Below are positions 54,210-61,285 of a stretch of 61,285 nt of DNA, in pieces. A program made the position numbers and the translations under genes. Location: the NCBI GenBank assembly GCA_023416275.1, contig JAEZIB010000200.1:1-61285 (forward strand), written 5' to 3'. The notes beneath the pieces are model-generated. The model saw only the letters and a program-made list of their open reading frames with translations. It searched no databases and was not told the origin of the DNA. Each line of letters opens with the position of its first letter. The stretch's first letter is position 1. This stretch comes from Bacillota bacterium. GTDB lineage: Bacteria > Bacillota > Clostridia > Acetivibrionales > DSM-1351.

Positions 54210-55049
54210 TTGGATAACAAGACACTAATTGACACACTTTACGTTTCGGATTTAGATGGAACACTATTAAACAGGGATTCCCGGATTTCTGAGGATAGTA
54301 AAGATATTATAAGGAAGCTTATGTCTAAAGGCATGAAATTTACAATTGCTACTGCCCGTTCATGGAGTTCAGCTTCTATGATAGTAGAGGGCTTGAATTT
54401 AACTTTGCCGGTAGCAACATATAATGGTGCTTTCATCATTGATCCAATTAGTGGGAAGATAATTGAGTCAGGCTGTTTGGAAAAGGAGCAGGCAGAGTAT
54501 GCTTTAAATGCGTTATTACAAGCTAATATTTATCCGTTGGTATATGCTTTTATCAATGGGGAAGAACGGGTCTCATGGGTTAATGGACAAGAAAGTGTCG
54601 GTGTAAAGGATTATATAGAAGCTAGAAGGAATGAAAAGAGACTAAGGCCTGTTAGTAAAGTTGCTGAATTATTTAGTGGTGATATTTTTTATTTTACTGT
54701 GATTGGAAGTAAGGAAGAATTGGAGCCTTTAATACCATTATTTGAAAACAAAAAATACTTTTCCTATACATTCCAACAAGAATTGTATAAAGATGAATAC
54801 TGGCTTGAAGTGAAGAAATTTGATGCAACTAAGGCAGTAGGAATAGAGAAGATCAAAAAAATGGCGGGTTGTACAAGAGTAATATGCTTTGGCGATAGTA
54901 CTAATGATTTACCAATGTTTTCTGTTGCTGATGAGGCATATGCAGTTTCTAATGCAACACCGAGTTTAATAGAAGCTGCAACACAAGTAATTGGCAGTTC
55001 AGAAGATAATGGTGTTGCTCTATGGCTTAGTGAGAAATTAAATATATAA
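54210..55049 (+). CDS. Cof-type HAD-IIB family phosphatase
   Basis: The 279-residue HAD protein has motif I VSDLDGTLLNRDSRIS (residues 13-28), motif II TIATARSWSS, a large C2-type cap, the lysine in EVKKFDATKAVGIEKIKK and motif III FGDSTNDLPMFSVA. Such enzymes dephosphorylate sugar phosphates, flavin or pyridoxal phosphates; the substrate is not predictable. The start is TTG 54210 after AAAGGATTTT. Confidence 0.88.
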   Translation: MDNKTLIDTLYVSDLDGTLLNRDSRISEDSKDIIRKLMSKGMKFTIATARSWSSASMIVEGLNLTLPVATYNGAFIIDPISGKIIESGCLEKEQAEYALNALLQANIYPLVYAFINGEERVSWVNGQESVGVKDYIEARRNEKRLRPVSKVAELFSGDIFYFTVIGSKEELEPLIPLFENKKYFSYTFQQELYKDEYWLEVKKFDATKAVGIEKIKKMAGCTRVICFGDSTNDLPMFSVADEAYAVSNATPSLIEAATQVIGSSEDNGVALWLSEKLNI

Positions 55050-55065
55050 ATCAAAATTTTCACAT

Positions 55066-55230
55066 AAAGGACCATGGTTACGGAAGACTAATCAATGGCC
55101 TTTTGACAAATTAATTGAAAAATTAGTAATAGTCCATCTATTTACTAGCTAATAATTATTTCTAACTCAACGTATCTTTGATAAGTCTCCCACACCTGAA
55201 AATTTTAACCGGGAAAGTTGAGTTATAAAA
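55066..55230. repeat. Dispersed intergenic repeat, copy B
   Basis: It has the core AATCAATGGCCTTTTGACAA (near 55090), TAATTATTTCTAAC (55152-55165, identical to the copy at 57823-58006) and CCCACACCT, and ends GGGAAAGTTGAGTTATAA. That last sequence is the reverse complement of the start of copy A at 17333. It is diverged internally, so relation to the family is clear only at the blocks. Confidence 0.5.
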
Positions 55231-55280
55231 TATATGAAGCTTGATTTGAACAATACAAGTATAAAAAAGGGGGAGTTATT

Positions 55281-55844
55281 GTGAATAAAGATAGCAATAG
55301 ACCAAGCAAATTGCTGTATGCTATTTCAGGTGTAATTTTAATTATTGGCATTATTTCGTTTGTTGTAGTGTTAGTAACAGGCATTTTATCGAGCGTGAAT
55401 AGTATAGATAATCAGGTTGTAGTTCCAGGTAAGAGGACTATCGAATTAAAGGAACCTGGTGATTATAATATTTACTTTGAGTATAAAAGTGTTATAGATG
55501 GAAGGGTTTTTGAAACAAGCACTATAAATGGTCTGGTATGTAAACTAAAAAACACTGAGACAGGGGAGTATATCAAACTAAAAAATTCAACTTCTAATTC
55601 TAGGTATTCAGTTAATGGAAGAGAAGGCAAGAGTTTGTTTAGTTTTACTATTGATAATGCTGGTACATACGAAATAGATGCCTCATATGAATCAGGAGAT
55701 GGGGAAGAGGCAGTATTAGCAATTAGTAAAGGCTTTGGTATGAAATTATTAAGTACAATTTTTATATGCTTTGCTATATTGTTTGTAACTATTGCAGGGG
55801 CGGTTATCCTCTTTGTGTATACTTATAAAAGAAGAAAGATGTAA
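55281..55844 (+). CDS. Uncharacterised two-TM protein with extracytoplasmic beta domain
   Basis: 187 residues. An N-terminal transmembrane helix (ISGVILIIGIISFVVVLVTG) is followed by about 110 residues of beta-rich sequence (VPGKRTIELKEPGDYNIYFE, DNAGTYEIDASYES) and a C-terminal helix (STIFICFAILFVTIAGAVIL) with a basic tail. This suggests an extracytoplasmic sandwich domain held by two helices. No family recognised. The start is GTG 55281 after AAGGGGGAG. Confidence 0.75.
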   Translation: MNKDSNRPSKLLYAISGVILIIGIISFVVVLVTGILSSVNSIDNQVVVPGKRTIELKEPGDYNIYFEYKSVIDGRVFETSTINGLVCKLKNTETGEYIKLKNSTSNSRYSVNGREGKSLFSFTIDNAGTYEIDASYESGDGEEAVLAISKGFGMKLLSTIFICFAILFVTIAGAVILFVYTYKRRKM

Positions 55845-55862
55845 AAAATTATATTAATTCTA

Positions 55863-55881
55863 GGAGTGGGATATTAGGCAC
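55863..55881 (+). repeat. Left inverted repeat flanking the DUF3892 gene
   Basis: GGAGTGGGATATTAGGCAC is the near-perfect inverse of 56216-56235 (one indel and one or two substitutions). The pair brackets the DUF3892 gene. Confidence 0.6.
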
Positions 55882-55945
55882 GTTTGGGGGCAGAATGACT
55901 TTTGGTTTTCTGCTCCTTTAAATTTTACAGCTTTAAAAAATAAAT

Positions 55946-56179
55946 TTATTTAAATCTTGGCAAATCATTCAAGTCTTCAACATCAGAACTATTCGGGTCG
56001 GCACTGAGATACTCACCGCCATTTTTACCTCTAACTACATTAAACCCATCAAGACCACCATTCCTTGCCATTAATATTGCAAAATTCAAGGGACAAACAC
56101 GACCGCTTTCAAACATTACCTCAGTAACAGCACCTTGCTCATTCTTCTTAACCTTTACAATTTTGTTTTCGCTATTCAT
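55946..56179 (-). CDS. DUF3892 family protein
   Basis: This 77-residue protein has the DUF3892 pattern: IVKVKKNEQGAVTEVMFESG, then ILMARNGGLDGFNVVRGKNG and the ending LSADPNSSDVEDLNDLPRF. The function is unknown. ATG 56179 is preceded by AAGGGGTGCC. Promoter-side bases include CTAGAC/GTCTAG, a small inverted repeat (56194-56216). It is bounded by a longer inverted repeat on both sides, giving a small cassette. Confidence 0.83.
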   Translation of the reverse strand: MNSENKIVKVKKNEQGAVTEVMFESGRVCPLNFAILMARNGGLDGFNVVRGKNGGEYLSADPNSSDVEDLNDLPRFK

Positions 56180-56590
56180 AAGGGCACCCCTTTCTAGACT
56201 GTTTTATTATGTCTAGTGCCCAATATCCCATCTCCAATAATAAATAAAGCCAATTTATTATTGCTTTCATTTGACGAAATTGGCTTATTAACGTTATAAC
56301 CCAGCACTATTTATACATTAAAGTAATGCATTTATAATAATGTAGTTGCTGAATACTAACTATATTATTATTTTCAATGATTCTTAGTATTAAACTCCCA
56401 ATTTATTCATTGAAAATTATCTATAGTTTTTCGAGCAAAATTTATAAAGTAATTGTATTTATTAAATTTGAATAGTAATATTAAAAGGTATTATAATCCG
56501 CACAATAGAATTCTATTTTTAGCTGAAAGTAATTGAAAAAAGATTATTACAATATACTAAAATATACAAAATATCTTAGGAGGATGTTTC
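56180..56590. other. 411-bp gap between DUF3892 gene and the CPBP protease gene
   Basis: It contains the right inverted repeat (56216-56235) and the CTAGAC/GTCTAG hairpin, then A/T-rich sequence with the divergent promoters. TGTTTCGTGGAAAACA at 56585 resembles parS only superficially. No gene is visible. Confidence 0.5.
56216..56235 (-). repeat. Right inverted repeat flanking the DUF3892 gene
   Basis: GTGCCCAATATCCCATCTCC reads on the other strand GGAGATGGGATATTGGGCAC, matching 55863-55881. Confidence 0.6.
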
Positions 56591-57799
56591 GTGGAAAACA
56601 ACATCAATGAGAAGTTAGTAGACAGTCATAGTGTAGAAAAAAATAAAAAATTTCCTGGTCCATTAGCTGCAGGTATATTTTTTTCAATGACAGCAATTCT
56701 TTTAACATATGGAGGTATACTTTTACCCTTTGAAAATGACTATTTAAGAAGTGGCTTAGGTGAGGTTTTGTTTATATTGACACCTGTGCTGATATTTTTA
56801 CTTATTGGAAAGTACAATATAAAGGATACTTTACAATTGAGAAAGACTAAACCAATAAATTACTTAATAGTGCCTTTATTAATGATTTTTGCTTTACCAA
56901 TTGTGACAGTAATAAATGCCATAATATTAGGAATAATAAGGCTAGTATTTGGAAAAATTCTTCCAATTGAGCAGATAAAAGTATCAGATGTTCCTGTGCT
57001 TTTTATCGCTTTATTGGTAGTAGGCGTTTCCGCTGCGGTTTGTGAGGAGACCTTATTCAGAGGTCTGATAAGCAAAGGTTATGAAAGATATGGTGTCCAA
57101 ACTTCATTAGTTATAACCTCCGTTTTATTTGGTATTTTGCATAGGGATTTTCAAAAAAGTATCGGTTTAATTCTTATAGGGGGATTAATAGGTTTTATTG
57201 TATATAGAACTAAAAGTATATATACGGGTATGGTAGCTCATTTTACTAATAATTCTATAATAGTATTTCTGCTTTTTTCTACTTCAAGTAAACTAGAGGA
57301 AATGGAGAAACAGGGAATTGGACAGTTAGAAAATTTTGATTTTTCAAGTATACCAATGTTTTCGTGGATAATTGTGATAATATTTTATTTAATAGTATTT
57401 TTAGCATGTACTGCCGTATTTATAGCATTAATGTATGCATTCTGTAGAGTTAATAAGAATGAAATTAGCGCAGAGAATTATACGTCTATATCAGCTTATG
57501 CGGGTGAAGATAATATATCAGAAAATATTCTTCAGGATGGGTTTAAAACCAATAACAATATAGGAAAAGAGGGATATGAATCGGCGCAAGGTAATCCTAC
57601 GATAAATCAAATAGAACAGGCTTTTATTTATGACAGAACAAGTAGAAGAAAGTCAACTTTAGCTGGCATTATCTCCGTTCTTCCAGGTCTTATAATAATT
57701 ATTTTAATATTTGTAGGCCAATTATTAAAGCTAATGAATGTTGACAGTGGTATGCTATATAATCTACTAAAAGCTTTATGGATAATTCGTCCCAACTAG
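56591..57799 (+). CDS. CPBP-family intramembrane metalloprotease
   Basis: This 402-residue multi-pass protein contains the CPBP (CAAX protease/bacteriocin-processing) motifs: CEETLFRGLISKGYERYG (motif EExxxR), FGILHRD (motif FxxxH) and HFTNNS (HxxxN). The protease core is about residues 100-230. A long insertion and a further TM segment near the C-terminus are unlike the shortest members. In other bacteria members mature peptides or confer self-immunity; no bacteriocin gene is seen here. The start is GTG 56591 after AGGAGG. Confidence 0.85.
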   Translation: MENNINEKLVDSHSVEKNKKFPGPLAAGIFFSMTAILLTYGGILLPFENDYLRSGLGEVLFILTPVLIFLLIGKYNIKDTLQLRKTKPINYLIVPLLMIFALPIVTVINAIILGIIRLVFGKILPIEQIKVSDVPVLFIALLVVGVSAAVCEETLFRGLISKGYERYGVQTSLVITSVLFGILHRDFQKSIGLILIGGLIGFIVYRTKSIYTGMVAHFTNNSIIVFLLFSTSSKLEEMEKQGIGQLENFDFSSIPMFSWIIVIIFYLIVFLACTAVFIALMYAFCRVNKNEISAENYTSISAYAGEDNISENILQDGFKTNNNIGKEGYESAQGNPTINQIEQAFIYDRTSRRKSTLAGIISVLPGLIIIILIFVGQLLKLMNVDSGMLYNLLKALWIIRPN

Positions 57800-57822
57800 A
57801 CTGATAAAGAATTAAAGTATAT

Positions 57823-58006
57823 TAATCAACTTTCGCATATAGGAATCTATTGGTGCGGTAGAATTATCAACGGTTTGTTGGCAAAATAATTGCTAGGATC
57901 AGTAATGATTCATGTAATTATTTCTAACCCAACTTTCCATTGATAATGCTACCACACCTTATATTACTAGACTTTATGCAATATAATCAACTGCGAAAGT
58001 TGATTA
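57823..58006. repeat. Dispersed intergenic repeat, copy C with 15-bp terminal inverted repeats
   Basis: TAATCAACTTTCGCA (57823-57837) is the exact inverse of TGCGAAAGTTGATTA (57992-58006), bounding 184 bp. Blocks ATTATCAACGGTTTGTTG (57863-57880) and CCCAACTTTCCATTGATAA (57928-57946) recur in copy A. The right end is also a 12-bp hairpin (57981-58009) that touches the dnaC stop codon. This is the best-preserved member and looks like a non-autonomous miniature element. Confidence 0.65.
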
Positions 58007-58008
58007 TA

Positions 58009-59031
58009 TTATTTTATTGAATTTAGACTACGTATATCTTTTCCGGCAAGAACCAGTCTGTCAAAATAGCCTATAATTCTCGATGTAATACGTTCTGTAT
58101 AAAGCTCAAATAGCTTTTTAGGACCCATATTTGTTGAAATAATAGTTTTACAGGAAGAAATAGAGTCACGGGATTGTCGAGTATTTAGAATATTTAAAAG
58201 CTCTGCATATCTGGCATCGCTCAAGGTTTCTGTGCCAAGGTCATCGATAATAAGCAATTCTACAGAAAAGATACTTTGATATCTATCATCGTTAAAATTG
58301 TCTTCTTTAAAGGCCTTCATTTTATATTCAGTAATAGTATCAAAGAGCACTGGTGCCGTTAGATACAGGACAGTTCTGCCTTGATTAAGCAGTTCTCTGG
58401 CAATACAAAAGGATAAAAAAGTTTTACCCACGCCAGTTCGCCCACTAAAAAATAAGTTTTTTTGGTTTTGATTATCAAAATTCTCAGTAAATTGAAGGCA
58501 CCTTCCTTTTATATTATTTATATTCTCACGTGGAGATATAGTTATTCCATACTTATCAGGATTGACTTCATCTGGGTATATTAATTCATTAAAATTTTCG
58601 AAGCACTCATTTCCTGTAAAAGTAATATTAGAAATTGAAAACAAATGCCCTATCATCTGTTGTTTGTAACAGGAACATCGCTTATATTCACTGGAATCAG
58701 ACACATAACCTGTATCAGAGCATTTAAGGCACTGATATTGAGGCCTAAGATAATCAATACTAATACCATTGCTTTTCAAAATATTATTTTTTTCATTAGT
58801 AAGATGCTCAATTTTATTAGTGAGCTCTAAGGAAAGCTCAGCTCTATTGCCTTGAGACAATAGAATTAACCTGTTGTATTTAATGCCTAATTGATTAATC
58901 TGGGTATCAATTTCTAGCAGGCGAGGTATTTTTGAATATAATTCTTCTTTACGTTGCTGTGCAATATCAGCTGCTTGCTTTTGCCTTCTCCCATATTCTC
59001 TGATAATTATATTATGTATATCTCTATTCAT
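58009..59031 (-). CDS. dnaC: DnaC/DnaI-type helicase loader ATPase
   Basis: About 340 residues. The N-terminal part has a coiled region, then a zinc-binding Cys cluster (CLKCSDTGYVSD and RCSCYKQQM). The AAA+ core has Walker A SGRTGVGKTFLS (near residue 180) and Walker B LLIIDDLGTE. It is expected to load the replicative helicase with the DnaD-type protein encoded upstream. The start is ATG 59031 behind GGGAGG; a longer frame from GTG 59085 lacks a site. Its stop codon overlaps a 12-bp hairpin of the neighbouring repeat. Confidence 0.9.
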   Translation of the reverse strand: MNRDIHNIIIREYGRRQKQAADIAQQRKEELYSKIPRLLEIDTQINQLGIKYNRLILLSQGNRAELSLELTNKIEHLTNEKNNILKSNGISIDYLRPQYQCLKCSDTGYVSDSSEYKRCSCYKQQMIGHLFSISNITFTGNECFENFNELIYPDEVNPDKYGITISPRENINNIKGRCLQFTENFDNQNQKNLFFSGRTGVGKTFLSFCIARELLNQGRTVLYLTAPVLFDTITEYKMKAFKEDNFNDDRYQSIFSVELLIIDDLGTETLSDARYAELLNILNTRQSRDSISSCKTIISTNMGPKKLFELYTERITSRIIGYFDRLVLAGKDIRSLNSIK

Positions 59032-59040
59032 ACTAACCTC

Positions 59041-59215
59041 CCACGCCACATTTAGCATAAAATATTGCTTGATGCTCAACTCCACAAAAGCCGCTCGCAG
59101 AGATACGCCTTCTTTTTGACAGTTATATTAAAACAGACCATCAAAAACGCATTCTGTTCGCACGAAATATTGCTCAACTCCACATAAGCTGCTCACAGCT
59201 TTTTGATATGCAAAG
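59041..59215 (-). repeat. Imperfect tandem repeat in the dnaD-dnaC gap
   Basis: On the minus strand the word GTGGAGTTGAGCA occurs twice about 75 bp apart, each within a longer imperfect unit: TGAGCAGCTTATGTGG before GAGTTGAGCAATATTT, and CGAGCGGCTTTTGTGG before GAGTTGAGCATC. The repeats lie in the leader between the dnaD-like and dnaC genes. Confidence 0.5.
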
Positions 59216-59228
59216 AGAACAATGAATG

Positions 59229-60215
59229 TTAAGACGTCTTATGTGTGTTTGTAAAAAAGTTATCATAATAGTCTTCATTATATTGTCGTTGCTCAAAGTT
59301 TTCTCTTTGAGATTCTTTAGGCTTTTGGGAATTCTTCGCAGCCGTGTTTTGTGATTTTAGGCTATTGTCATAGCTAATTATCTCTTCAGCTGAAACTAAA
59401 CCCTGTTCATGCCACTTAGTCAAAAGAGTGTTTAAAAACTTGAAGTCTGGATTAGTTTTTCCAACTGTTTTTTTAAGAGCTATCTCAATAATATCAACAT
59501 TATACTTATAATCAAGAACCCATTTTTCAACATATTCATGTTCATATTCGGTTAAGGCCCTTCTTAACCTAAGCTTTTTAATAATTGTTCCCTTTATGCC
59601 ACGAACATGTGTCATTTCTTCAAAATACTTTTCTAAATCGAAGAAATTTTGTATTCCGCGCCGATGCCAGCTATTTGCTACAGCCTCGATATAACTCTTG
59701 TGAAAGGTATTGTTGTCATGGCAATACTTAAATAAAGTATACATTACATCTTCATCGAATTTGTAGATAGAAAACCAATTGTCTATAGTTAAGTACCAGT
59801 TTGGAGGCATAAGACCTTGAAAAAACTTTGAATTAATAGCCGAAAGAGTACTATTCCTGCTTTTGTTTTTCTCAAAGTTTTCATTTGCCTGCTCAGGAGA
59901 GGATATAGACTTGAGCTTATATATACGTTTTACTTCAGCATCCTTTAAGTCTATTAATTGAATCTTATCTTCAATCCAAGAAATAATTTCAAGGTTATCA
60001 AGGCAGGTAAGGGATGCTTTTACTTCATCACTAGACAAGTTCAAAGTTTTTGCTATTTCATCTGTAGTAGCTTTTTTGTTGTGCTTACATAGAAAAAGCA
60101 TGTACAAATAAACCTTCACACTATTACTGTCCATAGAAGGCATATACTGGCTAATAAAAATATCTGGCACAGACGTGTCAGAATATAACAATGGCTTAAA
60201 ATCCTCAAAATACAT
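59229..60215 (-). CDS. DnaD-domain replication initiation protein
   Basis: The 328 residues hold an N-terminal winged-helix part (KATTDEIAKTLNLSSDEVKASL, about residues 47-70) and two DnaD/DnaB-like helical segments (SWHRRGIQNFFDLEKYFEE and YKYNVDIIEIALKKTVGK). A disordered Q/N/S-rich tail follows. DnaD-family proteins remodel origin DNA during helicase loading and in replication restart. The start is ATG 60215 after GGGGAG. It is followed by the dnaC-type loader, the same pairing as Bacillus dnaB-dnaI. Confidence 0.9.
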   Translation of the reverse strand: MYFEDFKPLLYSDTSVPDIFISQYMPSMDSNSVKVYLYMLFLCKHNKKATTDEIAKTLNLSSDEVKASLTCLDNLEIISWIEDKIQLIDLKDAEVKRIYKLKSISSPEQANENFEKNKSRNSTLSAINSKFFQGLMPPNWYLTIDNWFSIYKFDEDVMYTLFKYCHDNNTFHKSYIEAVANSWHRRGIQNFFDLEKYFEEMTHVRGIKGTIIKKLRLRRALTEYEHEYVEKWVLDYKYNVDIIEIALKKTVGKTNPDFKFLNTLLTKWHEQGLVSAEEIISYDNSLKSQNTAAKNSQKPKESQRENFEQRQYNEDYYDNFFTNTHKTS

Positions 60216-60466
60216 TTTTGACTCCCCTAATTTCTAATGTGTGCTATAATAAAACTAAGAATACTGAATAAATTATGATAATATAATTATAACATAATGT
60301 TTAGATATAAATTATTAATATATTATTTTATTATTTTTATTGTTATACTAAATATAAAAATGAAGCATTTACAAATATAATTATTCAAATCTATTAAAGT
60401 TTTATGGTTTAAAAGCGGTATTGTCACAAAAAAATGCAGGAATAAAAATAAATCCTTCAAAAAATA

Positions 60467-60495
60467 TTGACGAGGGCATTTATATGTGCTAATAT
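60467..60495 (+). promoter_or_regulatory. Probable sigma-A promoter for amt
   Basis: TTGACG (60467-60472), a 17-bp spacer and TAATAT (60490-60495) give a good vegetative promoter. Transcription would begin near 60502, well upstream of the amt start, leaving a long leader. Confidence 0.7.
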
Positions 60496-60611
60496 AAGTT
60501 TAACAAAGTAAAGGTGCTACAGAGGTAAATTAGTACAGTTACTTTACAAATTAAGTAAATAGATGAGTTCCATTAAATAAATATATAAGTTTACTTTATT
60601 GATATGAAACT

Positions 60612-60660
60612 TACACGATGACGTGTATTCGCAAACAAACTGCGAGTATGCGTCTTTTTA
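60612..60660 (+). promoter_or_regulatory. Terminator/antiterminator in the amt leader
   Basis: A 14-bp stem (60620-60633 with 60641-60654, three wobble pairs) with a 7-nt loop is followed by a T-run, a clear intrinsic terminator before the gene. TACACG-ATGA-CGTGTA (60612-60627) forms a competing hairpin that removes half of the left arm. This suggests an attenuation switch responding to nitrogen status. The signal and regulator are unknown. Confidence 0.65.
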
Positions 60661-60719
60661 TTTTATTTAATGAAATCCGTTTGCTTAAAATTCGGATATT
60701 ATAAAGAGGAGATGGGGTT

Positions 60720-61285
60720 ATGTTTCAATCAGTTGACGTAATTTGGACATTAGTAGCAGCGGCACTTGTTTTCTTCATGCAGGCTGGCTTTGCAATGGTA
60801 GAAACAGGTTTTACAAGAGCAAAAAATGCAGGAAATATTATAATGAAGAATTTAATGGATTTTTCTATTGGTTCCATTGTATTTTGGGTATTAGGATTTG
60901 GCCTTATGTTTGGTACCAGTAAGTTCGGAATTATAGGTGCTCCAAGCTTTTTTGCAACAGGAGATGGAGTAAATGCAGGTCTTCCGGGACCGGTTTTCCT
61001 TATATTCCAGACTGTATTTTGTGCAACAGCTGCAACAATAGTATCAGGTGCTATGGCAGAACGTACAAAATTCATATCATATTGCTTATATAGCTTGGCC
61101 ATAAGCGCAGTTGTATATCCTATATCTGGTCACTGGATATGGGGAGGTGGATGGCTTTCACAATTAGGTTTCCATGATTTTGCAGGTTCGACTGCAGTTC
61201 ACATGGTTGGTGGTGTTGCAGCATTAATTGGTGCAAAAATATTAGGTCCACGTATTGGAAAATACGACAAAAACGGAAAAGCAAA
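60720..61285 (+). CDS. amt: Ammonium transporter Amt, N-terminal part (runs off the window)
   Basis: The visible 188 residues match the Amt/MEP/Rh family: VDVIWTLVAAALVFFMQAGF, then AMVETGFTRAKN, the GHWIWGGGWLSQLGFHDFAG region and STAVHMVGGVAALIGA, which are standard Amt signatures. Amt moves ammonium across the cytoplasmic membrane and is usually followed by glnK/glnB outside this window. The start is ATG 60720 after GAGGAG. A leader terminator stands upstream. Confidence 0.97.
   Translation, partial: MFQSVDVIWTLVAAALVFFMQAGFAMVETGFTRAKNAGNIIMKNLMDFSIGSIVFWVLGFGLMFGTSKFGIIGAPSFFATGDGVNAGLPGPVFLIFQTVFCATAATIVSGAMAERTKFISYCLYSLAISAVVYPISGHWIWGGGWLSQLGFHDFAGSTAVHMVGGVAALIGAKILGPRIGKYDKNGKA

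Larger units (their letters stand above)
60216..60719. other. Gap between dnaD and amt genes with promoter and attenuator
   Basis: It contains the divergent dnaD promoter region, a near-consensus sigma-A promoter (60467-60495) and a 218-nt leader for amt with a strong terminator hairpin (60620-60660). No gene is visible. Confidence 0.6.

Noticed and set aside
56585..56600. Possible parS (TGTTTCGTGGAAAACA)
   Set aside because: Four mismatches, including the central CACGTG; it is the ribosome site and start of the CPBP gene.
60725..61102. Minus-strand open frame of 125 codons
   Set aside because: Antisense shadow of the ammonium transporter gene, which has clear family motifs and a ribosome site.
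1..61285. CRISPR array, prophage or complete insertion sequence
   Set aside because: No regular short direct repeats with spacers, no phage structural or integrase genes and no transposase were found.

Overview
The window is the replication-origin region of a spore-forming, AT-rich member of the Clostridia. Evidence: a bipartite oriC around dnaA, ParABS plus Noc, and many sporulation or germination genes (bofA, cotS-like, veg, a SPOCS-LysM protein, sleB-ypeB, a yabG remnant). The gene set resembles cellulolytic/Ruminiclostridium-type clostridia, but the genus is a guess. GTG and TTG starts are common. Several starts were moved downstream of the longest open frame because a good Shine-Dalgarno sequence sits inside that frame. 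I see no CRISPR array, prophage, intact insertion sequence or rRNA operon.

Left arm, minus strand (1-9305): rpmH, rnpA, yidD, yidC, khpB (jag), mnmE, mnmG, rsmG and noc run away from the origin, followed by the 5' part of gyrA at the window edge. oriC lies at 9306-9874 and 11198-11443, with dnaA between. Right arm (9875-16288): dnaA, dnaN, an S4 protein, recF, remB and gyrB, ended by a strong terminator. A 1.9 kb gene-free stretch with two perfect parS sites follows, then parA (soj), parB and a DUF4446 gene. In the usual Firmicute order gyrA follows gyrB and soj-spo0J follow noc. Here the two have swapped sides, as expected from one inversion spanning the origin with breakpoints at noc|gyrA and gyrB|soj.

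Middle (20-34 kb): a TPR protein, two tRNA-Ser genes, pssA, ppaX, a stress-protein-like gene, DUF2508-bofA, a cotS-like gene, fhs, truncated yabG, veg behind two consensus promoters, a SPOCS-LysM protein, ispE and a GntR regulator.

34.0-41.6 kb holds the most interesting unit. It is a co-directional cluster of a two-module AAA+ ATPase, a PspA/IM30 (ESCRT-III superfamily) protein, a GNAT acetyltransferase, a two-TM coiled-coil protein, a FapA/DUF342 protein and a multi-GAF protein, closed by a hairpin. An AAA+ ATPase next to an ESCRT-III-fold protein and a membrane-anchored coiled coil suggests a membrane-remodelling or envelope-stress system. This is inference from context.

Right part (41.8-61.3 kb): acpS, a YhaO/YhaN-type nuclease pair (its first start codon lies inside a near-perfect parS), a lipoprotein with an inactive-looking NlpC/P60 domain, a UgtP-like glycosyltransferase, sleB-ypeB, uncharacterised membrane genes, a CDP-alcohol phosphatidyltransferase, a Cof-type HAD phosphatase, DUF3892 between inverted repeats, a CPBP protease, dnaC and dnaD-type helicase-loading genes, and the start of an ammonium transporter gene behind an apparent attenuator. 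Two dispersed repeat families occupy intergenic gaps: one with related core and end sequences (17.3, 55.1 and 57.8 kb, solo end at 47.8 kb) and one structured leader (33.1 and 50.7 kb).
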